Assembly (NCBI GenBank): GCA_016194975.1
Contig: JACQAM010000007.1
Location: 124,001 to 188,000, forward strand
DNA from: Bacteroidota bacterium
GTDB taxonomy: Bacteria > Bacteroidota > Bacteroidia > Palsa-965
Direction of reading: 5' to 3'
DNA length: 64,000 nt
Shown: in pieces, positions 25,586 to 32,712 of the stretch
Layout of the letters: every line of letters begins with the position of its first letter
How positions within the stretch are numbered: position 1 is the stretch's first letter
The notes under the pieces: generated by a model
Databases searched by the model: none
What the model was told of the DNA's origin: nothing
Seen by the model: only the letters and a program-made list of their open reading frames with translations
Made by a program: the position numbers and the translations under genes

Positions 25586-26953
25586 GTGTTTGACATCGGC
25601 TACTGCATCCGGATCGTGTTTGTGGCGGAAGAACAGCATGAATAAAATTGCAACGACGAGCGCGTAGAGGGCGAACGTCAACCAGATCGGACTCCATTCT
25701 TTAATCACTACATCATTCCTAAAAGTACCATTTCTTAAAACTTCATTGTGAAACAATAGATTCTTGACAGCAGGATTATTGGCGTCTGTTTTAAGAAATC
25801 TCAAGAGGCTATCAATCGTTGTGAATTTGAGCGTGAAATATTTTGCGATGATCAATCCGCTGGTTACACTGCCGATCACAGCTCCAAAACCATTGGTCAT
25901 CATCATGAAAAGTCCCTGGGCACTCGAACGAATCTTATGATCTGCATTTATTTCGACGAATAGCGAACCGGAAATATTGAAAAAATCAAACGCCATTCCG
26001 TACACAATGCAGGACATGAAGATCATCCATAATCCGCTTCCCGGATCGCCGTAAGCGAATAATCCGAAACGCAGCACCCATGCAAGCATACTGATCACCA
26101 TCACTTTTTTGATACCGAATTTTTTCAGGAAGAATGGAATAGCAAGAATGAACAGTGTTTCAGAAACCTGAGAAATAGACATGATGATGGTTGAATATTT
26201 TTCAACGAACGAATCCGTATACCGGGGAACATTCTTGAAATCAGAAAGGAAAACATCTCCGTACATGTTCGTCAATTGTAAGGCAGCTCCAAGAAGCATC
26301 GAAAAGAGGAAGAACATTGCCATTTTTCTATCGGTGAATAAACGGAACGCATTCAACCCGAACATTTCCAATAATGATTTCTTTCTTTCCGGATTTGTCT
26401 GTGGCGGACAAACTGGAAGTGTGAAAGAATAAATTCCAAGAACGAAAGCCGCGATCGCCGAAATGTAAAATTGATTGGCTGTTGCTTTATTTCCCGAGAG
26501 ATTCGTTGTCCACATGGCCGCGATGAATCCTATTGTTCCCCAAACGCGGATGGGAGGAAAAACTTTTATTACATCGAACGAATTTGATTTGAGAATATGA
26601 TACGCCACTGAATTGGAAAGCGAGATCGTCGGCATATAACAGATCATCGCCGCAAAGATCACCCAGAAAAAATCGTGCGGATCATTGACAAATGGAATAC
26701 AACACATAATTGCTCCGCCAAGAATGTGCAACACGCCATACAATCTTTCCGCATTGATGAAACGGTCGGCAAGAATTCCAATGATCGCCGGCATGAAGAG
26801 AGAAGAAAATCCCAGTGTAGAAAAGATCGCACCGAACGCTTCGGGTTGCCAGTGTTTTGTTCCGAACCAATAATTAGAAATGGTAATGAGCCACGCTCCC
26901 CATACATAAAACTGCAGGAAGCTCATAACAGTAAGGCGGAATTTTATTCCCAT
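25583..26953 (-). CDS. Nucleoside:H+ symporter, MFS (NupG/XapB family)
   Basis: 456 residues with about 12 hydrophobic helices. The N-terminus IKFRLTVMSFLQFYVWGAWLITISNYW and the next helix LGFSSLFMPAIIGILADRFINAERLYGVLHILGG match the nucleoside-H+ symporter family (Nuc_H_symport). Inner-membrane uptake of nucleosides is the likely role; exact substrate unknown. Bacteroidota members are often near nucleoside-salvage genes, but none is adjacent here. Confidence 0.85.
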   Translation of the reverse strand: MGIKFRLTVMSFLQFYVWGAWLITISNYWFGTKHWQPEAFGAIFSTLGFSSLFMPAIIGILADRFINAERLYGVLHILGGAIMCCIPFVNDPHDFFWVIFAAMICYMPTISLSNSVAYHILKSNSFDVIKVFPPIRVWGTIGFIAAMWTTNLSGNKATANQFYISAIAAFVLGIYSFTLPVCPPQTNPERKKSLLEMFGLNAFRLFTDRKMAMFFLFSMLLGAALQLTNMYGDVFLSDFKNVPRYTDSFVEKYSTIIMSISQVSETLFILAIPFFLKKFGIKKVMVISMLAWVLRFGLFAYGDPGSGLWMIFMSCIVYGMAFDFFNISGSLFVEINADHKIRSSAQGLFMMMTNGFGAVIGSVTSGLIIAKYFTLKFTTIDSLLRFLKTDANNPAVKNLLFHNEVLRNGTFRNDVVIKEWSPIWLTFALYALVVAILFMLFFRHKHDPDAVADVKH

Positions 26954-26992
26954 TCAGTCCAGGATAAATTCTGAGAAAAATAAATCAGGAAA

Positions 26993-27610
26993 TTATTTTG
27001 ACTTGCGCTTTTTCAATTCGTCGCGTATGCGTGACGCGCGCTCGTAATTTTCATCTTCGAGCGCTTTGCGCAACATCTCTTCTAATTCTTTAACGGTTTT
27101 CCTTCCGAACTCAGGCCCGCCCGCTGCAGCAGCAACAATCTCCTCACCTTCTTCTTCGCCTGCCTTTTTTTCTTTTTCTTCTTCTGCAGGAGTTTTTTCG
27201 TCTTCAAGAACAATTCCTGCCTGTGAGAGAATGAATTCGTAAGTGTAGATCGGGCAATTAAAACGAACTGCAAGCGCTATTGCATCAGAAGTACGCGCAT
27301 CTACTTCTGTTTCTTCCGTTCCGTTAGAGCAGATAAGTTTTGCAAAAAATATTCCTTCAACAAGATTATAGATGAGCACTTCCTGCACACGAATATGAAA
27401 TGCTTCGGCAAAACTTTTGAAAAGATCATGAGTAAGCGGCCGGCTCGGTGTCATTTTTTCAAGCTCGATCGCGATCGCCTGCGCTTCAAATCCTCCAATG
27501 ATAATTGGCAATCTCCGCTGGCCTTTTGCTTCCCCGAGCACGAGTGCGTATGCGCCTGACTGCGTCTGGCTGTACGACAGGCCGACGATCTCAAGCTTCA
27601 TTTTTTTCAT
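26993..27610 (-). CDS. Bifunctional nuclease family protein (DUF151) with UVR motif
   Basis: Start chosen at 27610 (MKKMKLEIVGLSYSQTQSGAYALVLGE), 205 residues; the longer frame to 27748 adds 46 residues that do not fit the family. The DUF151 core runs to about 135 (RRLPIIIGGFEAQAIAIELE, RPLTHDLF, EVDARTSDAIALAVRF). A Glu/Ala-rich linker with a Lys run follows, then a C-terminal UVR-type helix pair (LEEMLRKALEDENYERASRIRDEL). Plant and bacterial relatives have been reported to have RNase and DNase activity. Confidence 0.88.
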   Translation of the reverse strand: MKKMKLEIVGLSYSQTQSGAYALVLGEAKGQRRLPIIIGGFEAQAIAIELEKMTPSRPLTHDLFKSFAEAFHIRVQEVLIYNLVEGIFFAKLICSNGTEETEVDARTSDAIALAVRFNCPIYTYEFILSQAGIVLEDEKTPAEEEKEKKAGEEEGEEIVAAAAGGPEFGRKTVKELEEMLRKALEDENYERASRIRDELKKRKSK

Positions 27611-27671
27611 GCCGCTGCTCACTGAATGGGAGACGAATGTTGGAATATTAAAGATAACAAATGCCTGTGAA

Positions 27672-28655
27672 TTAATGCTGCGCCGCTTTGAACTTTTTGA
27701 CTGCTTCAGTAAGGCGCGGAACAACTTCAAATGCATCACCGACCACACCGTAATCTGCTGCTTTGAAAAATGGCGCTTCTTTATCGGTATTGATCACCAC
27801 CATTGTTTTACTTCCGTTCACTCCTGCGAGATGTTGTATAGCGCCGGAAATTCCAATAGCAATGTAAAGATTCGGTCGAATGGCCAAACCGGTTTGTCCT
27901 ACATGTTCATGATGCGGGCGCCAATTCATATCTGCAACAGGACGCGAACATGCAGTGGCGGCACCCAACGCTTTTGCAAGATCTTCTATGATGCCCCAGT
28001 TCTTCGGATCTTTCATTCCACGGCCGCCTGATACAACGAGATCTGCTTCGGGAAGAGGAACAGTTGTAGATGATTCCTTCTTCACTTCTTTAACAGTGAC
28101 CCTGTTGGTGAATGAAGACAGGTCGGGTTTGAAAGAAGAAATTTCTGCAGTGGAATCTGTGAGCTTTACAGGAATTGAATTAGGAAGAACAGTTATAATT
28201 TTTTTTGCAGAATTCATTGTATAAACTGCCGTGGCTTTTCCGGAGTAAGAAGTTTTTCGCACCGTAAATTTTCCGCCATCTGTTTTTGGAATTTCAACTG
28301 CACCTGCTACTACTCCTGCTTTCATTCTTGCTGCTAATCTTGGTGCTATATCTCTTCCGGGAAGATTGTGAGAAAAAATAATCACCTCGCAGGATTCTGC
28401 ATTTGCAATTTGCTCCAGCGTTATCGCCCACGCACGCGCGATGCCGGCGCCGATCTTCTCATCGGAAACTGTCAGCACTTTTTTCGCTCCTGCTTTTCCC
28501 AGTTGCGCGAGCGCTTCTTGCGGCGTGTTACCATCGATCACGGCGACAACGCTTGTGCCCATTGCATTCGCTATAGCTGCTGCATAATTTGTCACTTCTA
28601 ATGAATCCTTGCGGATCTTTCCATTGTTGGATTCGGTGTAAACTAAAACTGACAT
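27672..28655 (-). CDS. etfA: Electron transfer flavoprotein alpha subunit
   Basis: 327 residues, normal length. The C-terminal FAD-binding signature is clear: LVVSGGRGMKDPKNWGIIEDLAKALGAATACSRPVADMNWRPHHEHVGQTG, then LYIAIGISGAIQHLAGVNGSKTMVVINTDKEAPFF. Carries electrons from acyl-CoA dehydrogenases to the ETF-quinone oxidoreductase. Downstream of etfB with a 43-nt gap; the link to fatty-acid oxidation fits the PHA locus in the same region. Confidence 0.97.
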   Translation of the reverse strand: MSVLVYTESNNGKIRKDSLEVTNYAAAIANAMGTSVVAVIDGNTPQEALAQLGKAGAKKVLTVSDEKIGAGIARAWAITLEQIANAESCEVIIFSHNLPGRDIAPRLAARMKAGVVAGAVEIPKTDGGKFTVRKTSYSGKATAVYTMNSAKKIITVLPNSIPVKLTDSTAEISSFKPDLSSFTNRVTVKEVKKESSTTVPLPEADLVVSGGRGMKDPKNWGIIEDLAKALGAATACSRPVADMNWRPHHEHVGQTGLAIRPNLYIAIGISGAIQHLAGVNGSKTMVVINTDKEAPFFKAADYGVVGDAFEVVPRLTEAVKKFKAAQH

Positions 28656-28698
28656 TTTGAATTACGATTTAAAATTTACGATTTAAAAATTTTTTGCG

Positions 28699-29469
28699 CT
28701 AAATTACTTTCGCTTCGGTATGCAGGAGATTCACAAGTTCATCCATATTATTTGGATCGATCATCTTCACTGCTTTTCTTCCTTCTGCTGGTGTATAATT
28801 TTCTACTGACGTAAGCACAGAAGGATTCGCCGCCGGAATAACGTTGAGTGGTTTTGTTCTCGCTGCCATGATGCCGCGCATATTCGGAATTCTTGCTTCG
28901 GCCATTCCTTTCTGGCAGGAGATCACCGCAGGCGTTTCGAATTCGAGTACTACTGTTCCTCCGTCAATGTCTTTTTCTACAGTGATCATTTTCCCCCGTC
29001 CGAATGGCTCGGCCGGGCGGGCATTCACATCAAGCTTTGAAGTGAGTGAGCAGAATGGAACAGATAACATTTCACCGAGCATTCCGCCGACCATCGAACT
29101 ATTCGTGTCAATGGTTTCTTTCCCGGTGAGAATGAGGTCGAAATTTTTGTCTTTCGCATACGCTGCGATCTGCTCTGCTACAAAATAAGCATCACACGGA
29201 TCAGCGTCAATACGAACTGCATCGTCGGCACCAATGGCAAGTCCTTTGCGGATGATCGCTTCGTTCTCGACTGGCCCAACATGAATGAGTGTAACTGTTC
29301 CTGCTCCCAATGCTTCTTTGATCTCGAGCGCACGCACGAGTGCATACCACTCATCATACGGATTGATGATGAACTGCACGCCGGTTTTATTCAGCGACTT
29401 CCCATCGGGAGTGAAAGCGATCTTCGTTGTTGTGTCAGGAACATTGCTGATGCAGACTAATATTTTCAT
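28699..29469 (-). CDS. etfB: Electron transfer flavoprotein beta subunit
   Basis: Start chosen at ATG 29469 (MKILVCISNVPDTTTKIAF), 256 residues; seven residues further upstream are not part of the family. AMP-binding region GPVENEAIIRKGLAIGADDAVRI and the recognition-loop stretch DLILTGKETIDTNSSMVGGMLGEML are present. Forms a heterodimer with EtfA and is the first gene of etfBA. Confidence 0.97.
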   Translation of the reverse strand: MKILVCISNVPDTTTKIAFTPDGKSLNKTGVQFIINPYDEWYALVRALEIKEALGAGTVTLIHVGPVENEAIIRKGLAIGADDAVRIDADPCDAYFVAEQIAAYAKDKNFDLILTGKETIDTNSSMVGGMLGEMLSVPFCSLTSKLDVNARPAEPFGRGKMITVEKDIDGGTVVLEFETPAVISCQKGMAEARIPNMRGIMAARTKPLNVIPAANPSVLTSVENYTPAEGRKAVKMIDPNNMDELVNLLHTEAKVI

Positions 29470-29487
29470 GAAGCAAATTTTGGGTAC

Positions 29488-29517
29488 CAAAAGTAATGTA
29501 CAATTTACGATTTACAA
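29488..29517 (-). promoter_or_regulatory. Promoter of etfBA
   Basis: Minus strand: TTG (29517-29515), 19 nt, then TACTTTTG (29495-29488), a perfect -33/-7 pair, 18 nt before the etfB ATG. The -33 TTG lies inside the left arm of a word-repeat element. Confidence 0.75.
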
Positions 29518-29640
29518 TGGACGATTTTGGAGTTCATGACAACCGGATTATTACCTGCAACTTATCTATCCTCACGTCAGTCAACGACACGGTGTGAGAA
29601 TCACGCCCTAATTGTAAATCATAAATTGTAAATCGTAAAT
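29497..29640. repeat. Word-repeat inverted element (TTTACGATTTACAATGG type)
   Basis: Left arm 29497-29526 (TGTACAATTTACGATTTACAATGG) and right arm 29611-29640 (AATTGTAAATCATAAATTGTAAATCGTAAAT) form a long imperfect inverted repeat around about 85 nt. Same word family as the element at 12793. Confidence 0.65.
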
Positions 29641-29647
29641 GCACTAA

Positions 29648-29777
29648 GAGGCTGTCTAAAATTCATTTTTTGGAATTGTTATGATGCCATTTTTGTTCAG
29701 CCGAGACGCATTTTGCAGGCCATAGTGGAGCGACTACGGCCAAGAAATGCAACGAAGGATGAAATTTAGACAGCCTC
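29648..29777. mobile_element. Complete 130-bp MITE (copy B) with 13-bp inverted ends
   Basis: The ends are GAGGCTGTCTAAA (29648-29660) and TTTAGACAGCCTC (29765-29777), perfect 13-bp inverted repeats. Both ends are flanked by TAA (29645-29647 and 29778-29780), a likely 3-bp target duplication. No transposase is encoded. The internal 52-bp core (29702-29753) is identical to 981-1032. The insertion lies at the stop codon of the ferredoxin reductase gene but preserves a TAG stop. Confidence 0.8.
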
Positions 29778-30856
29778 TAAGGTTCATCATAATTCACCAC
29801 CACTCTTTCGCTTGCAGGATGTGATTGACACGTGAGAATATATCCTTGCGCTACTTCATCATCCGTCAGCGCGAAATTCTGATCCATCGTCACTTTTCCT
29901 TCCATCAGTTTCGCGCGGCACGTGCAACACACTGCGCCCTTGCACGCATACGGAACATCAAGATCGGCGTCGAGCGCAGCATCGAGAATGGCCTGCCCGT
30001 TCGAAGGAAGATCGATATTCACTTTCTGCCCATCCATAATGATCGTCACCTTACTCGTGATCACATTTCCATTGGCAGATGAAGCTTCTGCAGCTTTCAC
30101 CGCATCAGCCACCGCTGTGAAATATTCGATGTGAATTCTCTTTGCATCGGCTTTCATTTCCGTCAGCGCATTCTTCACATTGTCCATCATTGGCCCGGGC
30201 CCGCAGATAAAATATTCGTTGTTGCCGGAGATCACTGCATGTTTCTCAAGAATGGAATTCACTTTTTCTTTTGTGAGCAATCCTTTCTGAATAAATTCAT
30301 TTTCCGTCTCCGTATGCTCGAGTACATGAATGATCTTCAGCCGTCCGTTGCTTTCTGCAACAATTTTTTCCAATTGTTTTCTGAAAATAATACTTTGCTC
30401 ATCGCGGTTTCCGTAAACAAGCGTCACTTTACTTTTTGATTCGGAATGCAGAACCGTTTTGAGAATCGAAAACATCGGCGTGATGCCGCTTCCTCCTGCG
30501 AAAAGAAAATAATTTATTTCGTTTGATGCATCGATCGGTGAATGAAAATTTCCAAGCGGAGTCATCACTTCCACTTCATCACCTGCTTTCATTTCATCAT
30601 TCACAAATTTCGATCCGCGGCCATCTTTCACTTTCTTTATTGCGATCCTATATTCCGTATCCGCAACAGGGCTTGAGCAAAGTGAATAAGACCGGCGCAA
30701 TTCTTCACCATTGACATGCAATTTCAGCGTGAGGTATTGCCCCTGCACATACGCAAATTCACTGCGCAGATTTTCAGGCACATCGAACACTACAGAAACC
30801 GTGTCGGGAGTTTCGTGCGTGATTTCTTTAATTCTGAGTTTGTGAAAGCGGGCCAT
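29777..30856 (-). CDS. PaaE-like 2Fe-2S ferredoxin--NAD(P)H reductase
   Basis: 359 residues, the size of PaaE/PaaK: FAD domain (RSYSLCSSPVADTEYRIAIKKV), NAD(P)-binding domain (YFLFAGGSGITPMFSILKTVL, EYFICGPGPMMDNV), and a C-terminal plant-type 2Fe-2S domain with YACKGAVCCTCRAKL (Cys-x4-Cys-x2-Cys) and a distant fourth Cys (LTCQSHP). Supplies electrons to an oxygenase; no oxygenase genes are adjacent, so the partner is unknown. Its TAG stop is formed at the end of the inserted MITE, and the pre-insertion sequence would also have read TAG. Confidence 0.9.
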   Translation of the reverse strand: MARFHKLRIKEITHETPDTVSVVFDVPENLRSEFAYVQGQYLTLKLHVNGEELRRSYSLCSSPVADTEYRIAIKKVKDGRGSKFVNDEMKAGDEVEVMTPLGNFHSPIDASNEINYFLFAGGSGITPMFSILKTVLHSESKSKVTLVYGNRDEQSIIFRKQLEKIVAESNGRLKIIHVLEHTETENEFIQKGLLTKEKVNSILEKHAVISGNNEYFICGPGPMMDNVKNALTEMKADAKRIHIEYFTAVADAVKAAEASSANGNVITSKVTIIMDGQKVNIDLPSNGQAILDAALDADLDVPYACKGAVCCTCRAKLMEGKVTMDQNFALTDDEVAQGYILTCQSHPASERVVVNYDEP

Positions 30857-30875
30857 GAATGATCAAATCAAGGCG

Positions 30876-30883
30876 CAAAAGTA
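30876..30883 (-). promoter_or_regulatory. -7 box of the ferredoxin reductase gene
   Basis: TACTTTTG on the minus strand, followed by C, a perfect TAnnTTTG, 19 nt before the start codon. Confidence 0.6.
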
Positions 30884-30915
30884 AAAAAAAAGGAAGCGCA
30901 CAGGGAGATTACCGC

Positions 30916-31395
30916 TCAATCAAAATCCCGTATCGGATTTTTGTGTTTTGCCACACTGTCGGCCACATGCGTGCTGTCTTCTTTCGAAAGATGAAAAGGT
31001 GTTTCCGGTTTTAATTTCTGCGCATTATCCGCACTATCCTTAGTGAATTGCTGACGTTGTGCCTTAGCCGCAGAATCGCTGATCGCCACATCGCCTACCA
31101 CGTGGCCGGGACCGTTATTATCACCACGGCAGGAAAAAAGTCCGAATGAAAAAACAAAAAGCAGTGCAGCAAAGAATTTCGCTTGTCGTTTTTTCGGTTT
31201 GAAAAATAATTTCTCCCGCTGAATTCTTCCGCATACGCGCAAACCATTTTTATTCTTCACATATTCCACGATCTCTTCATCGGAGAAATCCGAAAAATCA
31301 ACGACCGTCTTACAACACTTTTCACAGGAGCGTCCACCGGTTTCCGGCGACATGTTTTCCCACTTTTCAGGACAAGGGTTTTTTATTTCGATCAT
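30916..31395 (-). CDS. Cys-rich membrane protein, paralogue 1 of 3
   Basis: 159 residues. The N-terminal cytoplasmic module has IKNPCPEKWENMSPETGGRS, then CEKCCKTVVDFSDFSDEEIVEYVK and the CGRIQRE element. This pattern (P-C-x2-W..M-x-P..R-x-C-x2-C-C-K-x-V-V-D-F..C-G-R) suggests a small metal-binding or disulphide fold. A membrane helix (FFAALLFVFSFGLFSC) follows, then a Ser/Lys/Ala-rich tail. Last of a tandem array on the minus strand with two similar genes. Similar N-terminal modules occur in other Bacteroidota membrane proteins; function unknown. Confidence 0.65.
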   Translation of the reverse strand: MIEIKNPCPEKWENMSPETGGRSCEKCCKTVVDFSDFSDEEIVEYVKNKNGLRVCGRIQREKLFFKPKKRQAKFFAALLFVFSFGLFSCRGDNNGPGHVVGDVAISDSAAKAQRQQFTKDSADNAQKLKPETPFHLSKEDSTHVADSVAKHKNPIRDFD

Positions 31396-31473
31396 GAGCT
31401 AATGTAATAAAAACCCAAAATCCAAATTCCAACTAAGAAAATGAACTGCTTACTGCCTACCGCCTACTTCCTT

Positions 31474-31983
31474 CTACTTCGGAACATACTGCACTTTTCC
31501 CATTATCTCTTCTTTCGTCGTATCTGTTTTCGGCGGATGCGTGCAAATAACTTCTCCCTTCGGATGGTTATCTTTTTGTGGCGTATCGAGAACCGGTTTC
31601 GGAATGAAATTATTCTGAATTGAATCGGGAGTATGCGGATCGACCATGATGCCCATCACTTCTTTTTCTTTATGATGAGGAAATATTTTACAGCCGTTGA
31701 ATAATGTTGCACCGAAAACAAAAACCAGCGCCGCGAGAAATAATTTTATTCTGCCCGTATAACTTTTGTTCTTCTCCGGAAATTCCGGAACAGAAACCTG
31801 ATCGGAACGGAATCGCCCGCAGATCTTCTGATCTTTTCTTTCACTGATGTAGTCGACCACTTTTTCCGTTGGCATCAACGTAAAATCCACAACGACTTTG
31901 CAACAGACGGAGCAATGCCGGCCTCTTTCTTCGGGCGACATTTGTCCCCAATCTTCATGACAAGGTTTTGGAATGGAAAGCAT
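31474..31983 (-). CDS. Cys-rich membrane protein, paralogue 2 of 3
   Basis: 169 residues. Same module as its neighbours: IPKPCHEDWGQMSPEERGRH, CSVCCKVVVDFTLMPTEKVVDYI, ICGRFRSDQ, then one membrane helix (LFLAALVFVFGATLFNGC) and a tail. The tail carries the motif EVMGIMVDP and ends EEIMGKVQYVPK; the related phrases EVMGKVTVQ and HEIMGDVAYFP occur in paralogue 3, so the tail is a repeated element as well. It ends 78 nt before paralogue 1. Function unknown. Confidence 0.65.
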   Translation of the reverse strand: MLSIPKPCHEDWGQMSPEERGRHCSVCCKVVVDFTLMPTEKVVDYISERKDQKICGRFRSDQVSVPEFPEKNKSYTGRIKLFLAALVFVFGATLFNGCKIFPHHKEKEVMGIMVDPHTPDSIQNNFIPKPVLDTPQKDNHPKGEVICTHPPKTDTTKEEIMGKVQYVPK

Positions 31984-31990
31984 GGAAGTA

Positions 31991-32476
31991 TTATTTTAAA
32001 GTATCAGGAAAATAAGCAACATCGCCCATGATCTCATGCGGTTCATTCACCACCTTGTTGCATTTTTTATGTTTTGCATTTTTCTTCGTCACAGAATCAG
32101 TACGCAAGGTATCACCTGCGGGGCCAAAATTATTCTGACCTGAATTCTGCACCGTAACTTTTCCCATTACTTCTTCATTTCTTCCGCTGTGACAGGAAGT
32201 GAAAAGCAAACTTCCGAAAACAAATAAAACGGCAGCAGCAAAAATTTTATAACGCGGCATCCGCGGTTTTACAAAAGTGGGAACGGTAATCTCCGTTGCT
32301 TTGAATCGCCCGCAGACCTTTGACTCGGAATTCTTCTGCAGAAAGTTCACGATTTCATTCGTGGTTTTCTTTGTAAAATCTACAACAACTTTACAGCATT
32401 TATCGCAAAGACGGCCCTTTGCTTCGGGCGTCATCTCGTTCCAGTTTTCAGAACAAGGTTTGGGAATAGTGATCAT
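31991..32476 (-). CDS. Cys-rich membrane protein, paralogue 3 of 3
   Basis: Start chosen at 32476 (MITIPKPCSENWNEMTPEAKGR), which aligns with its two paralogues; the 18 residues upstream have no counterpart. 161 residues: Cys module (LCDKCCKVVVDFTKKTTNEIVNFL, VCGRFKATE), membrane helix (IFAAAVLFVFGSLLFTSC) and a tail with two xEVMGKV/HEIMGDV phrases. First gene of the array, only 7 nt before paralogue 2, so the genes are probably co-transcribed. Function unknown. Confidence 0.65.
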   Translation of the reverse strand: MITIPKPCSENWNEMTPEAKGRLCDKCCKVVVDFTKKTTNEIVNFLQKNSESKVCGRFKATEITVPTFVKPRMPRYKIFAAAVLFVFGSLLFTSCHSGRNEEVMGKVTVQNSGQNNFGPAGDTLRTDSVTKKNAKHKKCNKVVNEPHEIMGDVAYFPDTLK

Positions 32477-32585
32477 GGTTTTAGCGGTTTTGATAGTAGG
32501 ATGCAGGGAAAACCTGGATTCCATAAACAAAATTTATTTTTTTTGAAATAGCGTGAGTTCAAGTGGTGAATCATTTTGATAAATT

Positions 32586-32657
32586 CTTCGCGCCTTAGCG
32601 ACTTGACGGTTAAATAAAAAAATAATTTAAGAACCGCGAAGGCACAAAGGCGCTAAG
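32586..32657. repeat. Word-repeat inverted element (CGCCTTAGCG/CGCGAAGGC type)
   Basis: Left arm 32586-32611 (CTTCGCGCCTTAGCGACTTGACGGTT) and right arm 32632-32657 (AACCGCGAAGGCACAAAGGCGCTAAG) are imperfect inverted copies of one GC-rich phrase around an A/T spacer. Located between paralogue 3 and the divergent pbpC. Confidence 0.6.
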
Positions 32658-32712
32658 TTGAACTGCAAAAGAACAAGCATCTTTCATTTAATAACGACCG
32701 GTTCAGAAATAA

